Source of the DNA: Xanthomonas sp. DAR 35659
Lineage (GTDB): Bacteria; Pseudomonadota; Gammaproteobacteria; Xanthomonadales; Xanthomonadaceae
Direction: 5' to 3'
NCBI RefSeq assembly: GCF_041242975.1
Contig: NZ_CP162488.1
Location: 1,912,001-1,976,000, forward strand
DNA: 64,000 nt
Shown here: piece after piece, positions 28,052-37,480 of the stretch
Layout of the letters: the number at the start of each line of letters is the position of its first letter
How positions within the stretch are numbered: the first letter of the stretch is position 1
The notes under the pieces: generated by a model
Told to the model about the DNA's origin: nothing
Database searches by the model: none
The model's input: only the letters and a program-made list of their open reading frames with translations
Position numbers and translations under genes: made by a program

Positions 28052-28076
28052 TGATGTTATATTATTCCATAACGCA
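28052..28076. promoter_or_regulatory. Zur-box-like palindrome between divergent zinc genes
   Basis: GTTATATTATTCCATAAC (28056-28073) is an AT-rich inverted repeat with GTTAT/ATAAC arms in a GC-rich setting. It resembles the gamma-proteobacterial Zur site (GTTATANTATAAC core), with an extra base in the centre. It lies 22 bases before the MerC-domain gene and about 115 bases before the receptor gene, in a position to repress both when zinc is plentiful. Confidence 0.7.
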
Positions 28077-28097
28077 ACCACCACTGTGCTGGAAGTC

Positions 28098-28511
28098 ATG
28101 TCGCCATCCTCCGATCTGCGCGCATTGCTCGACCGCCTCGGCGCCACCGGCTCATTGCTGTGCGCGGTGCATTGCGCGCTGCTGCCGCTGGCGCTGGCGG
28201 TGCTGCCGTCGCTGGGCCTGTCCATCTGGCTGGGCGATGGGGTGGAGCGCTCGTTGGTGCTGTTCGTGACCTGCCTGGGCCTGTTCAGCCTGGTCCTGGG
28301 CTACCGCCGCCACCGCGCCTGGCAGGCGCTGGGCGTGCTGCTGGTCGGCCTGCTCTCGCTGTGGGCCGGCATGCTGGTGCCGGCGCTGCACCACGCGGTC
28401 GCGCCGCACGCGGCGATCATGACCTTCGGCGGCACCCTGGTCGGGCTCGCGCACCTGCTCAACCTGCGGCTCAACCACGGCCACGTGCACGACGCAAGCT
28501 GCGCCCACTGA
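28098..28511 (+). CDS. MerC-domain membrane protein, probably Zur-controlled
   Basis: 137-residue protein with four hydrophobic helices and the MerC signature Cys pair in helix 1 (LLCAVHCALLPLALAVLP). The tail is His/Cys-rich (RLNHGHVHDASCAH), able to bind a soft or transition metal. MerC proteins were first known for mercury uptake, but MerC-domain proteins beside Zur sites and zinc receptors are more plausibly linked to zinc. It is divergent from the ZnuD-like receptor with the shared palindrome between them. The ATG at 28098 is used; an in-frame GTG lies 12 bases upstream. Confidence 0.85.
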   Translation: MSPSSDLRALLDRLGATGSLLCAVHCALLPLALAVLPSLGLSIWLGDGVERSLVLFVTCLGLFSLVLGYRRHRAWQALGVLLVGLLSLWAGMLVPALHHAVAPHAAIMTFGGTLVGLAHLLNLRLNHGHVHDASCAH

Positions 28512-28619
28512 GCGCACGTGGTAGGCTTGCCGGCCTTGCGCGAGGGCGCCGACCGCGTTGCCTCGCCAAACCCGTGCACCGCGCGGGGATTTCGCACACA
28601 CATTCAGGAGTCGATGAGC

Positions 28620-28805
28620 ATGGGTAAGGGTGACCGCAAGACCGCCAAGGGCAAGCGCTACAACGCCAGCTATGGCAATTCGCGCTTGCACAACGTCAGC
28701 AAGGTGGCCGTGGGCGCCGCTGCGCCGGCCGCCAAGAAGTCGGTGGTCAAGAGCCCGGCGGCGAAGAAGGCCGTGGCCAAGAAGACGGTCGCCAAGGCCG
28801 GCTGA
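28620..28805 (+). CDS. 30S ribosomal protein THX family
   Basis: 61-residue, very basic protein beginning GKGDRKTAKGKRYNASYGNSR, the THX (thermophilic 30S protein) signature. THX sits in a pocket at the top of the 30S head. The C-terminal half is a Lys/Ala-rich tail (AAKKSVVKSPAAKKAVAKK) not found in the short Thermus form. Two ATGs are possible; AGGAG ends nine bases before 28620 but only three before 28614, so 28620 is preferred. An intrinsic terminator follows at once, so it is a single-gene transcript. Confidence 0.9.
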   Translation: MGKGDRKTAKGKRYNASYGNSRLHNVSKVAVGAAAPAAKKSVVKSPAAKKAVAKKTVAKAG

Positions 28806-28830
28806 GCCTGGCTTCCGGCGGTAACGAAAG

Positions 28831-28857
28831 ACGCGGCGCTTGCGCCGCGTTTTTTTG
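28831..28857 (+). terminator. intrinsic terminator after the THX gene
   Basis: ACGCGGCGC, loop TT, GCGCCGCGT followed by seven T residues, 26 bases downstream of the THX stop codon. Confidence 0.95.
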
Positions 28858-28894
28858 TGCTCGGGAAAAGTGCCGCCACCCGCAGGGCCGCGAT

Positions 28895-29090
28895 TTAAGC
28901 CCCTCTCCCCCGGGAGAGGGGTTGGGGTGAGGGTCCGGCGCGAAAGCGTCTCGCGGATTTGGGTACACGAGGCTGCGCCCGTCCCCTCATCCGCCCCTGC
29001 GGGGCACCTTCTCCCGATGGGAGAAGGAACTGCGTAAGCCCCTCTCCCATCGGGAGAGGGGTTGGGGTGAGGGTTCGGCGCGAAGCGACC
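28895..29090. repeat. composite ~190-bp intergenic repeat, copy 1
   Basis: Three modules in a row: a short hairpin CCCCTCTCCCCCGGGAGAGG followed by GGTTGGGGTGAGGGTCCGGC; a spacer with ACACGAGGCTGCGCCCGT and a second hairpin (CCTTCTCCCGATGGGAGAAGG); then the first hairpin again. The same order and most of the same bases recur at 46064-46255. The element separates the convergent THX and ClC genes. Confidence 0.85.
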
Positions 29091-29105
29091 CGCGGAGTTC
29101 GGCGC

Positions 29106-30500
29106 TCAGCGCGGCGGATCGTCCGCGCCGCTGTCGCCGGCTAGGTCGGCGGCCAGCGAGGTCGTTTCCGGTTCGGGCTCGGCGACGGCGGTGGTCGGCA
29201 GCAGCTGTTCCGCCAGGCCGCGATAGATCGGCGTGCGGCACACCAGCGCCGAGGCGCCGCGCGCGATCAGCACGGTGGCCAGGATCGGCAGCAGCATGTC
29301 GCTGGTGTCGGTGAGTTCCAGCGAGATCACCGCCGAGGTCAGCGGGGCCTGGGTCACGCCGGTCAGGTAGGCGCACATGCCCAGCAGCACGAAGGTGCGC
29401 GGATCCACGTCCGGCATCAGCACCGACAGGTTGTGGCCGAGACCGGCGCCCACCGCCAGCGCGGGCGAGAACAGGCCGCCGGGGATGCCGGCCACGTACG
29501 ACACCAGGTTCGCCAGCAGCTTCATCAACCCGAATTCGTGGCCGACGCTGGCCTGGCCCTGCACCAGGCTGCGCGCCTGCTCGTAGCCGGTGCCGAACGC
29601 GCCGGCGCCGAACACCAGGCCCAACGCGACCAGCGCCACGCCGCACAGCGCGGCCAGCAGCACCGGATGGCGGCCGCGCAGCGTGCCCAGCCAGCGCGGC
29701 CGGCCGGCGACGGTGGCCAGCACCATGCGGCTGAACACGCCGCCGAGCAGGCCGGCGACCGCGCCGCACAACGCGATCGCCAGCCACGCCCGGCCCAGCG
29801 GCAGCGCCGCGGAGACCTTGCCGAAATAGGTGTAGTTGCCGAGCAGGCCCAGCGAGACCACGCCGCCGACGATCACCGCGGTCAGCAGCGTGCCGGAGAA
29901 GCGGTGCTCGAAGCGTCCGCTCAGTTCCTCGATCGCGAACACCACCCCGGCCAGCGGCGTGTTGAACGCGGCGGCGATGCCGGCGGCGCCGCCGGCGAGC
30001 AGGAAATGCGAGGCCTGGCGCGCATCGCGGAAGCCGAACCAGCGCCCGAGCACGTACATCAGGCTGGCGCCGACGTGCACGGTCGGGCCTTCGCGGCCGA
30101 CCGAGGCGCCGCCGAATAAGGCCATGGTGGTCAGCAGCAGCTTGCCGGCGGAGACGCGCAGCGACAGGTTGGTCTGCCGGAACCCGTCGTCGGGCCGCTC
30201 CAGGGCGGCGATCACCTGCGGGATGCCGCTGCCGCGGGTGGGGCGCAGCACGCCGTTGGTCAGCCAGGCGAGCAGCGCGAACACGCTCGGGGTGAGCAGC
30301 AGCGCCCACCACGGCGAGTGCGCGACGATGCGCTGGAACAGGTGGAAGGCCGCGTCGCTGGCCTTGGCGAACACGATCGCCACCAGCGCCACGGCCACGG
30401 CGCCGCCCCACAGCACGGCGCGTTGTTTCCAGCCGTCGTGCGAGAGCAGCGGGCGCAGGCGGTGGCGCATGCGGCGCGGCGCGGATTCGGGCGAGGTCAT
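29106..30500 (-). CDS. ClC-family chloride channel/antiporter
   Basis: 464-residue integral membrane protein of the voltage-gated chloride channel family. The anion-pathway motifs are present: GSGIP (in RGSGIPQVIAAL), GREGP (in GASVGREGPTVHVGAS, supplying the external gating Glu) and GIPGGLFSPALAVGAGLG. Bacterial ClC proteins exchange chloride for protons in acid resistance or act as channels; the proton-relay residue cannot be judged without an alignment. The C-terminus is short and acidic without CBS domains. The ATG at 30500 gives the family-like start. No neighbour on the same strand suggests an operon. Confidence 0.92.
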   Translation of the reverse strand: MTSPESAPRRMRHRLRPLLSHDGWKQRAVLWGGAVAVALVAIVFAKASDAAFHLFQRIVAHSPWWALLLTPSVFALLAWLTNGVLRPTRGSGIPQVIAALERPDDGFRQTNLSLRVSAGKLLLTTMALFGGASVGREGPTVHVGASLMYVLGRWFGFRDARQASHFLLAGGAAGIAAAFNTPLAGVVFAIEELSGRFEHRFSGTLLTAVIVGGVVSLGLLGNYTYFGKVSAALPLGRAWLAIALCGAVAGLLGGVFSRMVLATVAGRPRWLGTLRGRHPVLLAALCGVALVALGLVFGAGAFGTGYEQARSLVQGQASVGHEFGLMKLLANLVSYVAGIPGGLFSPALAVGAGLGHNLSVLMPDVDPRTFVLLGMCAYLTGVTQAPLTSAVISLELTDTSDMLLPILATVLIARGASALVCRTPIYRGLAEQLLPTTAVAEPEPETTSLAADLAGDSGADDPPR

Positions 30501-31125
30501 GCGCCAATTGTCGCACGCGTGCCAGGCGCGGGCCCGGTCGGCGGCGCGGGCATTCATGCCTCGCGCAGGGCGGGAGGCGTTTCGTGCGACGGGCGCGCCG
30601 GATCTGACGCGTGTTCCAGCGGGCTTCGCACCACGGCCTGACGCATCGCTGCATCAGCGCAAGCGTCGCAGCGCATGAAAGGCCTGGCAGCGCTCTAGCA
30701 GGCCGTTGCCGCTGTGCGCGGTGCGTCGCAGCGCATGCGTGTCGTAAGCGGATGTGGGAACCCTGGCGCGAAGGGCGCTGCCGATAAGGTGCGTCGCGAC
30801 GGAAGGGCACCTGTGACGGCCTGCCTTCGCGATGATCGATCCAGATGCAGCTTGCCTGATGGGAGAGGCTTCAGCCGCGACAGGCACCCTCCATCGCTGG
30901 GATCGTCCCTACCATGGCGCTGAACGCGTAGATGCGACGGAACTGACCTAGATCATCCCGCGCAATACGGTTCGCCGGACAGTGTCTGTCGCGGCTGAAG
31001 CCGCTCCTACAGGACACTTTCCGACGTTGTTAGGGATGCCCTGAAGCCGCTCCCACGCGCGGCCGATCAGACCACCGCAATGCTGCCTCCACGAATCCCC
31101 AATCCCGAATCCCCAATCCCGGCCG
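30501..31125. other. 625-bp non-coding stretch with several repeat copies
   Basis: No gene was recognised between the ClC start and the phosphodiesterase stop. It contains AGCGGCTTCAGCCGC-family copies: a diverged one at about 30860-30884, a good inverse copy at 30987-31013 and a partial one at 31038-31056. A run of the CCCCAATCCCGAAT repeat follows at about 31092-31122, immediately next to the downstream gene. Confidence 0.65.
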
Positions 31126-32397
31126 TCAACGGCGCAAGGCCGGCAACAGCGCCTGCGGATCGCCGTCGTTGGGCGCGGCGGGAATGCCGAGCAGGCGCGC
31201 CAGCAGCGGATACACGTCGACGTTGTCGATCGGCGCCAGCGTCGCGCCCTGACGGAACGCCGGGCCGCGCGCGACGAACACCGCGCGCATCGACGGCAGC
31301 GCCGGGTCGTAGCCGTGCGAGCCGCGCAGGCCGGTGGGCGGGCGCTTGGCGGCGAGCGCGGCCGGCAGCGCGTCCCAGCCCTCGTGCATCTGGCACACGA
31401 TCGGCGGAATGCGCGGATGGCTGCCGTAGTGCCAGCGCGCCGGCAGTTCGGCCTTGCGCCAGCAGTCGTACTGCGGATGCGCGCCGAGCAGCCTGGCCTC
31501 GACCCGCGCCTGCTGGCCGGGGCGCGGCGCGATGCCGACCACCTGGCCGTAGCTGATCACCTCGGCATCCTGCGTCGGCACCATGTCCTCGACCGCGACC
31601 ACGTGATCCGCCGGCACCGTGGCCATGCCGTGGTCGGAGACGACGACCAGGTTGGTGCGCTCCAACTGCCCGCGCCGGGCCAGGCCGTCGAGCAGGTGGC
31701 CGATCGCCGCATCGACCTGTTCGATCGCGCGCGCGTATTGCGCCGATTGCGGGCCGAAATCGTGGCCGGCCTGGTCGACCTGCTCGAAGTACAGCGCCAG
31801 CAACCGCGGCGGCGGGGCGCTGCGGTCGTCGAGCCAACCCAGTGCCTGGTCGATCCGCGCGTTCGGGGCGACGGTTTCGTCGAAGGGCTGCTGGCGGCTC
31901 GGGCGCACGCCCTGGATCGCCGCCTCGCTGCCCGGCCAGGCCCAGCTCGCCGCGGGTAGGCCGGCCTTCTCGGCGCCGACCCAGATCGGCTCGCCGCCCC
32001 ACCAGCGGCCGTCGCCGACCGCGTCGCGGTCGCTTTTCTCGAACGTGCCCAGCACCGGGTCGCGCATGTTGTTGTGGACGATGCCGTGATGGTCCGGGCG
32101 CAGTCCGGTGACCAGGGTGTAATGGTTGGGGAAGGTCAGCGACGGATACGACGGCGTCATCCATTGCGCGCGCACGCCCTCGCGCACCAGCCGGTCCAGG
32201 TTCGGGGAGAGGCCGCGGCCGAGCATGTCCGCGCGCAGCGCGTCGATCGAGATCAGCACGAGCAACGGCGGTGTCGTGCTGGCCGGCGCCGCGTGCGCGG
32301 CGTCCGGTGCATGCGAGGTGGAAGGAGGGGCGGAGGCGCAGGCGCCGAGCAGCAGCGCCGCGCAGGCGCCGGCCAATCGTAGGGCGATCAAAGTCAT
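31126..32397 (-). CDS. nucleotide pyrophosphatase/phosphodiesterase (NPP), lipoprotein
   Basis: 423-residue alkaline-phosphatase-superfamily enzyme. The signal ends in a lipobox (LLLGAC, Cys near residue 20), so it should be anchored to an envelope membrane. The NPP active site is visible: first metal Asp in LISIDALRAD and nucleophile Thr near residue 88 in PSLTFPNHYTLVTGLRPDHHG. Further metal ligands are YFEQVDQAGHDFGP and VVSDHGM, and a late His is in RGSHGYDP. The Xanthomonas NPP is the structural prototype of this family and cleaves nucleotide phosphodiesters; the natural substrate is not known. The ATG at 32397 gives the signal peptide. No operon partner is evident. Confidence 0.93.
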   Translation of the reverse strand: MTLIALRLAGACAALLLGACASAPPSTSHAPDAAHAAPASTTPPLLVLISIDALRADMLGRGLSPNLDRLVREGVRAQWMTPSYPSLTFPNHYTLVTGLRPDHHGIVHNNMRDPVLGTFEKSDRDAVGDGRWWGGEPIWVGAEKAGLPAASWAWPGSEAAIQGVRPSRQQPFDETVAPNARIDQALGWLDDRSAPPPRLLALYFEQVDQAGHDFGPQSAQYARAIEQVDAAIGHLLDGLARRGQLERTNLVVVSDHGMATVPADHVVAVEDMVPTQDAEVISYGQVVGIAPRPGQQARVEARLLGAHPQYDCWRKAELPARWHYGSHPRIPPIVCQMHEGWDALPAALAAKRPPTGLRGSHGYDPALPSMRAVFVARGPAFRQGATLAPIDNVDVYPLLARLLGIPAAPNDGDPQALLPALRR

Positions 32398-32545
32398 CGG
32401 CGCATCATAAGACGCGCATGGTGACCTGGCGAAGACATGGCGTGGCGCGTACCGCACGATCGTGCCTGCGGTGCTGGAGTGTGTGATGGCGTTGTTGTTG
32501 CTTTGTGAGGCGGCGGCTTCGGCGCGACGGGTTTGCTGATGGTGG

Positions 32546-32571
32546 TTGTCGCGGCTGAAGCCGCTCCTACA
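32546..32571. repeat. single AGCGGCTTCAGCCGC-family repeat
   Basis: One inverse-orientation copy (TGTCGCGGCTGAAGCCGCTC onward) between the ogt stop codon and the phosphodiesterase start, without a partner copy nearby. Confidence 0.8.
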
Positions 32572-32608
32572 GTGGGTGTGGGCGACGATTGGAAAGCGCG
32601 ATGCGGTT

Positions 32609-33122
<514 letters not shown>

Positions 33123-33130
<8 letters not shown>

Positions 33131-34598
33131 GCGAAGTCTCCTCGGCCGGATCGCCAGCCAGATGCCATAGATGCAGGACGGCGTAGGCGCGCCACGGCCG
33201 CCAGGCCTGCGCGCGGGCCTCGGTGGCGCGTGCGCTCAGGCGCGCGCCGTCGGCGCCGAGCACGCGTTGCAGGACCAGGTCGCCGGCCGGGAACGCATCG
33301 GGTTGGCCGAGCGCGCGCAAGGCGATGTACTGCGCGGTCCAGTCGCCGATGCCGGGCAGGGCGGTGGCGCGCGCGACGAAGTCGGACAGGCGCTGGCCGG
33401 CGCGGAACTGCAGGCGTCCGCCCACCACCGCCGCGGCCAGCGCGCGGATCGTGGCCGCGCGCGAGCGCGGCAGGCCGATCGCTTCCAGCGGCGCGTCCAG
33501 CAGGTCCTGCGGCGCGGGGAACGCGCGGTCCAGTCCCGGCGGCTGGCCCGGCCGCTGCGCGCCGTGGCGCTCCACCAGGCGCGCGGCCAGGGTCGCCGCG
33601 CCGGCCACGCTGACCTGCTGGCCGAGCACCGCGCGCACCGCCACCTCGAAGCCGTCCCAGCCGCCGGGCACGCGCAGCCCCGGGCGCCGCGCGATCGCGC
33701 GCGCCAGCAGCGGTTCGGCGGCCAGGGTGGCGTGCACCGCGCGCAGGTCGGCGTCCAGGTCGAAGATGCGCCGTACCCGGCGCACGATGTCCGGGATCGC
33801 GCGCGGATCGCCGCCGACGATGCGCAGGCGCAGTTCGTGGCGCAGCGGGTCGGCTTCGACGTGGATCCGGGTCGAGGCGTCCAGCGCCCCCAGCACGCGT
33901 TCGTAGCTGGTCTCGCCGATGCGCTCGATGCCGGGGATGGCGCGCTTGCGCAGGAACCCGAGCATGGCCGGGAAGTCCAGCGGCGGGCGATAGCCCAGGC
34001 GCAGCACCAGGTCGCCGCCGGGCACCTCGGCGCGCCGCTTGCGGATCGCCGACGGCGGCATGCCGCAGCCCTCCAGGAACGCGGCGTTGAAGCGGCGCAA
34101 GCTGTTGAAGCCGGCGGCCAGCGCCACCTGGGTGATCGGCAATGCGGTTTCGGTCAGCAATTGCTTGGCCAGCAGCAGCCGCCGCGTCGCGTGCACCGCG
34201 GCCGGGGTGGCGCCGAGCTGGGCGACGAACACGCGTTGCAACTGGCGCGCGCTGAGCCCGATCTCGCCGGCGAGCTGCGCCACGCTCGCCTCCTGCAGCG
34301 CGCCGTCGGCGATCAGCGCCAGCGCGCGCCGCACCGCCTCCTCGCCCAGGTGCTGCTGCGCCTCCGGCGACAGCTCCGGCCGGCAGCGCAGGCAGGGGCG
34401 ATAGCCGGCGGCCGCGGCGGCCGCGGCGCTGGGGTAGTAGTGCACGTTGCTGCGCTTGGGCACCGGCGCCGGGCACACCGGACGGCAATAGATGCCGGTG
34501 CTGCGCACCGCGGTGAAGAACACGCCGTCGAAGCGCGCATCGCGCGCCAGGCGGGCGCGGTCGTAGAGGGCGTGGTCGGCGGATGCGGCGTGGGTCAT
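33123..34598 (-). CDS. alkA: Ada-AlkA fusion: methyl-phosphotriester sensor, AraC regulator and 3-methyladenine glycosylase
   Basis: 491-residue three-part protein. Residues 1-80 are the Ada zinc domain, with Cys at 38, 42, 69 and 72 (GIYCRPVCPAPVP, YRPCLRCRPE), the same numbering as E. coli Ada, where Cys38 takes the methyl group from phosphotriesters. Residues about 85-190 are an AraC-type DNA-binding domain (LSARQLQRVF, ITQVALAAGFNSLRRFNAAF). From about 200 on is AlkA, with the helix-hairpin-helix LPGIGDWTAQYIALRA and the catalytic Asp in FPAGDLVLQRVLG. It should sense methylation, activate its own operon and excise alkylated bases. It overlaps ogt by eight bases. Confidence 0.94.
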
Positions 34599-34793
34599 GG
34601 CGCCAGTCTAGTCGGCACCGGCGGCGCGTACTGGCCGCTTTCGGACATGGTTGCGCCGGGCCGGTCGCGGCGCGGGCGCCGTCGCCGCGGCGGCGGCGCC
34701 GGTTTAGGCGCAGTTCGGAAGCGACCGCGCATCGGCACTAGACTAGACACGCGCACCGCAGGTGCGTCGTCCCTTCGCCCGTGGACCCGCCGC

Positions 34794-35879
34794 TTGTCTT
34801 TCCGATCCAAAACCTGGTGGTTGTCGCTGTGCTGCGCGGGCCTGTTGTCGTGCCAGCAGGGCACGCCGTCCGCCAACAGGACCCTGGCCGACAGCCCGCC
34901 CGGCGATGGCGAGCACATGGTCTCGGTGGGGGCGCCGCCCGCACCGCCCGCGCCGCCGCCGGCGGCCAAGCCCAAGCCGGCCAACGACGTCGACGCCGAC
35001 CTGTGGGACGAGGCCGCGCTGGAGAACGGCGAGGCCTTCGTCAGCTGCGATACCGACTACGCGGCCGAGGCCGGCGACGGCGCGCCGCTGGCCGGGCTGG
35101 ACCGGCCGGCGATCGAGGCGGCGCTGACGCCGTGCCGCGAGCGCGGCCTGCTGCGGGTGCGCTACGAAGGCAAGATCAACGCCGGATTCGCCGCGCTGGT
35201 GCGGCGCCTGGCCAAGGTCGCCGCGCAGCAGGGCATCGGCAAGCGCGTGCTGGACCTGGATTCCAGCGGCGGCCAGGTCGAGGCCGCGATCCGCGCCGGC
35301 GACGCGATCGGCGAGTCCGGCTGGACCATCTGGGTGCGCGAAGGCTCGATCTGCCACAGCGCCTGCGTGTTCGTGCTCGCCGCCGGCGACAACCGGCTGA
35401 TCTCCGGCAAGGTCGGCATCCACCGCATGATGCGGATCAGCTCCACCGCGACCTCGCGCGCCGAACTCAACCGCGAGTTGCAGGAGGTCTACGGCAACGT
35501 CAAGGACTACCTGGAGCGCAACGGCGTGGCGGTGGCGGTGGCGGACCTGATGATGACCGTGCCCAACCGCAGCCTGCGCCTGCTCAGCAGCGACGAACTC
35601 AAGCAGTACGGGCTGGACGGGACCAACGCGGTGCAGGACGACCTGGAGCGGATCAAGCAGTTGCGCAAGTGCGGCGACGATTTCCTGCGGCGCAAGGACG
35701 CCTTCCTGGTCGCCTTCGACCACGAGTGCAAGGCCAAGGAGGTGGACCTGGAGACGCTGACCGCCTGCGGGCAGGCCTTGAAGCAACGCTTCGGCTTTCC
35801 CGACCAGGCCTGCCCGGCGGAGAGCCCGCTGTCGGAGATCGACGTGGCCACGCTGCCGCTGGCCTCGCCCGGCGCCTGA
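34794..35879 (+). CDS. ClpP-like fold periplasmic lipoprotein (COG3904-like), function unknown
   Basis: 361 residues from a TTG at 34794; no ATG or GTG gives a sensible N-terminus. From the TTG the start reads SFRSKTWWLSLCCAGLLSCQQ, a lipoprotein signal. A Pro/Ala linker follows, then a ClpP/crotonase-like domain: RVLDLDSSGGQVEAAIRAGDAI, ICHSACVFVLAAGDNRLISGKVGIHR. The Ser in CHSAC and the His in GIHR stand where SppA/ClpP-type proteases place theirs, so protease activity is possible but unproven. Several Cys in the C-terminal third (RKCGDDF, DHECKAK, LTACGQ, DQACPAE) suggest disulfides. The neighbours give no functional hint. Confidence 0.75.
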   Translation: MSFRSKTWWLSLCCAGLLSCQQGTPSANRTLADSPPGDGEHMVSVGAPPAPPAPPPAAKPKPANDVDADLWDEAALENGEAFVSCDTDYAAEAGDGAPLAGLDRPAIEAALTPCRERGLLRVRYEGKINAGFAALVRRLAKVAAQQGIGKRVLDLDSSGGQVEAAIRAGDAIGESGWTIWVREGSICHSACVFVLAAGDNRLISGKVGIHRMMRISSTATSRAELNRELQEVYGNVKDYLERNGVAVAVADLMMTVPNRSLRLLSSDELKQYGLDGTNAVQDDLERIKQLRKCGDDFLRRKDAFLVAFDHECKAKEVDLETLTACGQALKQRFGFPDQACPAESPLSEIDVATLPLASPGA

Positions 35880-35967
35880 ACGCCCGCTCAGGGTCCGCGC
35901 CGCGCGTTCACGTCTCGGGCACCGCGGCGGCGCTAGCGTCCGCGCCATCCACTTCGGGAGCGCGCGC

Positions 35968-36228
35968 ATGGCCGTCGGAGCCAAGTTGATGGTGCGGCTG
36001 TATCTGCCGCCGGCCTTGCTGGCGCTGGGCGGCTTCGTGGTCGCGGAACTGCTGCTGCAGTTCGCCAGTGGCGCGCATGCGCAGGCGCTGGCGCGCACCG
36101 CCTCGCTGCTGAGCCTGGCCGGCCTGCTGGGCGGGACCGTGTGGGCGCTGTGGGTGAGCTGGCGCGCCTGGCATCGGCAGCGCTACGCGGTGCCGGTGAG
36201 CGCGGTCGCACCGGGCGAGGAGCCGTGA
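35968..36228 (+). CDS. small two-helix membrane protein
   Basis: 86 residues with two hydrophobic segments (LPPALLALGGFVVAELLLQFA and ASLLSLAGLLGGTVWALWVSW) joined by a short polar loop, ending in a basic then acidic tail. A possible ribosome site (GGGAG) precedes the ATG by several bases. No family was recognised. It lies between the ClpP-like lipoprotein and the DUF4019-type protein on the same strand with short gaps, so it may be in their transcript. Confidence 0.65.
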   Translation: MAVGAKLMVRLYLPPALLALGGFVVAELLLQFASGAHAQALARTASLLSLAGLLGGTVWALWVSWRAWHRQRYAVPVSAVAPGEEP

Positions 36229-36295
36229 GCGCCACTGCGCGGGCGCGTGCTGTCGACGTAGACTGCGGCCCCGCCGCTGCCACGCGGCCTGCGCG

Positions 36296-36904
36296 ATGAC
36301 CATCCCGATGCCGTCCCTGTCGATTCGCCTGATCTCGTTGTGCGCGGCCGCCTGGCTGCTGGCGCCGCCGGCCGCTGCGCAGTCAGTCACGCCGCCGCCG
36401 GCCGTGCCGTCCGCTGCCGCGCCGCCAGCCGCCACGCAAGCGGCGCCCCCGCAGGCTGCGCCGCCGCAGGCTGCGCCGCCGCCGGCGCGGCCGGCCGCGG
36501 CCAAGCCTGGCGCCACGCCCGCGCCGGGGCCGCTGTCCAAGCAGGATGCGCAGATGGCGCAGGCCGGGTTGCGCGCCGCGCAACTGGTCGATGCCGGGCG
36601 CAGCGGCGAACTGTGGGATGGCGCCTCGGAGGTGGCGAAGAAGGCGGTCACGCGCGAGGTCTTCGTGCGCCAGGTCGAGGCGGCGCGCGCGCGCCTCGGC
36701 GCGCTGCTCGGCCGCGGCGTGGCCAGCGTGGCGCGGGTGCAGTACGCGGCCGGCTCGCAGGTGCCGCCGGGCGTCTACGTCAACGTCAGCTTCCCCAGCC
36801 GCTTCGCCAATGCGCCGCAGCCGGTGCGCGAACTGGTGTCGCTGCGCCTGGACGACGACAAGACCTGGCGCCTGGTCGGCTACCACGTCGGCCCGCCCGA
36901 GTGA
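36296..36904 (+). CDS. DUF4019-type exported protein with Pro/Ala-rich linker
   Basis: 202 residues. A signal peptide (LISLCAAAWLLAPPAAA) is followed by about 50 residues of Pro/Ala-rich tandem sequence with AAPPQ repeats, then a globular domain of about 125 residues. The domain motifs DAGRSGELWDGASEVAKKAVTREVF and VPPGVYVNVSFPSRFANAP...LVSLRLDDDKTWRLVGYHV match DUF4019, a periplasmic domain of unknown role. A downstream ATG (codon 5) is an alternative start. Confidence 0.8.
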   Translation: MTIPMPSLSIRLISLCAAAWLLAPPAAAQSVTPPPAVPSAAAPPAATQAAPPQAAPPQAAPPPARPAAAKPGATPAPGPLSKQDAQMAQAGLRAAQLVDAGRSGELWDGASEVAKKAVTREVFVRQVEAARARLGALLGRGVASVARVQYAAGSQVPPGVYVNVSFPSRFANAPQPVRELVSLRLDDDKTWRLVGYHVGPPE

Positions 36905-36948
36905 CCGGCCCCGTCGCGCTTTCGCTTTCCGTCCCGACCGAGGTCTCC

Positions 36949-37338
36949 ATGAACATCGAAATCCGCATGCTGGCCTGGGCGATCCTGCTCGGGATCGTGC
37001 AACTGCTGCTGGCCGCCGCCTTCGTCACCGCGCAGCGCGGGATGAAGTGGAATGCCAGCGCGCGCGACGCGCCGCAGCCGCCGGCGAGCGGGGTGGCCGG
37101 GCGCCTGGAGCGCGCGATGCGCAATTTCCTGGAGACATTTCCGTTCTTCGCCGCGGCGGCGGTGGCGGTGGTGGCGACCGGCCAGGGCAGCGCGCATACC
37201 GCGTTGGCGGCGCAGCTTTATTTCTGGGCACGGGTGGCCTACGTGCCCTTGTACGCGGCCGGCGTGCCGTACGTGCGTAGCCTGGTGTGGGCGGTGTCGC
37301 TGTGGGCGATCCTGCAACTGGTGTGGGCGCTGCTGTGA
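36949..37338 (+). CDS. MAPEG-family membrane protein
   Basis: 129-residue protein with four hydrophobic helices typical of the MAPEG family (membrane-associated eicosanoid and glutathione metabolism proteins). The helices include LAWAILLGIVQLLLAAAF, the family segment RLERAMRNFLETFPFFAAAAV, LYFWARVAYVPLYAAGVPYVR and VWAVSLWAILQLVWALL. Bacterial members are mostly uncharacterised; some have glutathione transferase activity. It starts 44 bases after the DUF4019-type gene. Confidence 0.88.
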   Translation: MNIEIRMLAWAILLGIVQLLLAAAFVTAQRGMKWNASARDAPQPPASGVAGRLERAMRNFLETFPFFAAAAVAVVATGQGSAHTALAAQLYFWARVAYVPLYAAGVPYVRSLVWAVSLWAILQLVWALL

Positions 37339-37480
37339 TGCGCGTGCGGCGTGGCGCGGCAGCCCGTGCCACGGCCGGGCGGACGCTGTGCCGCGACCGT
37401 TTGCCGCAGCCCTGATCCAGATCAATGCGGCGCGCCGCGACCGGTCTATGCTGACGGCGTCCGTTACGGGAAGCGCTGCA

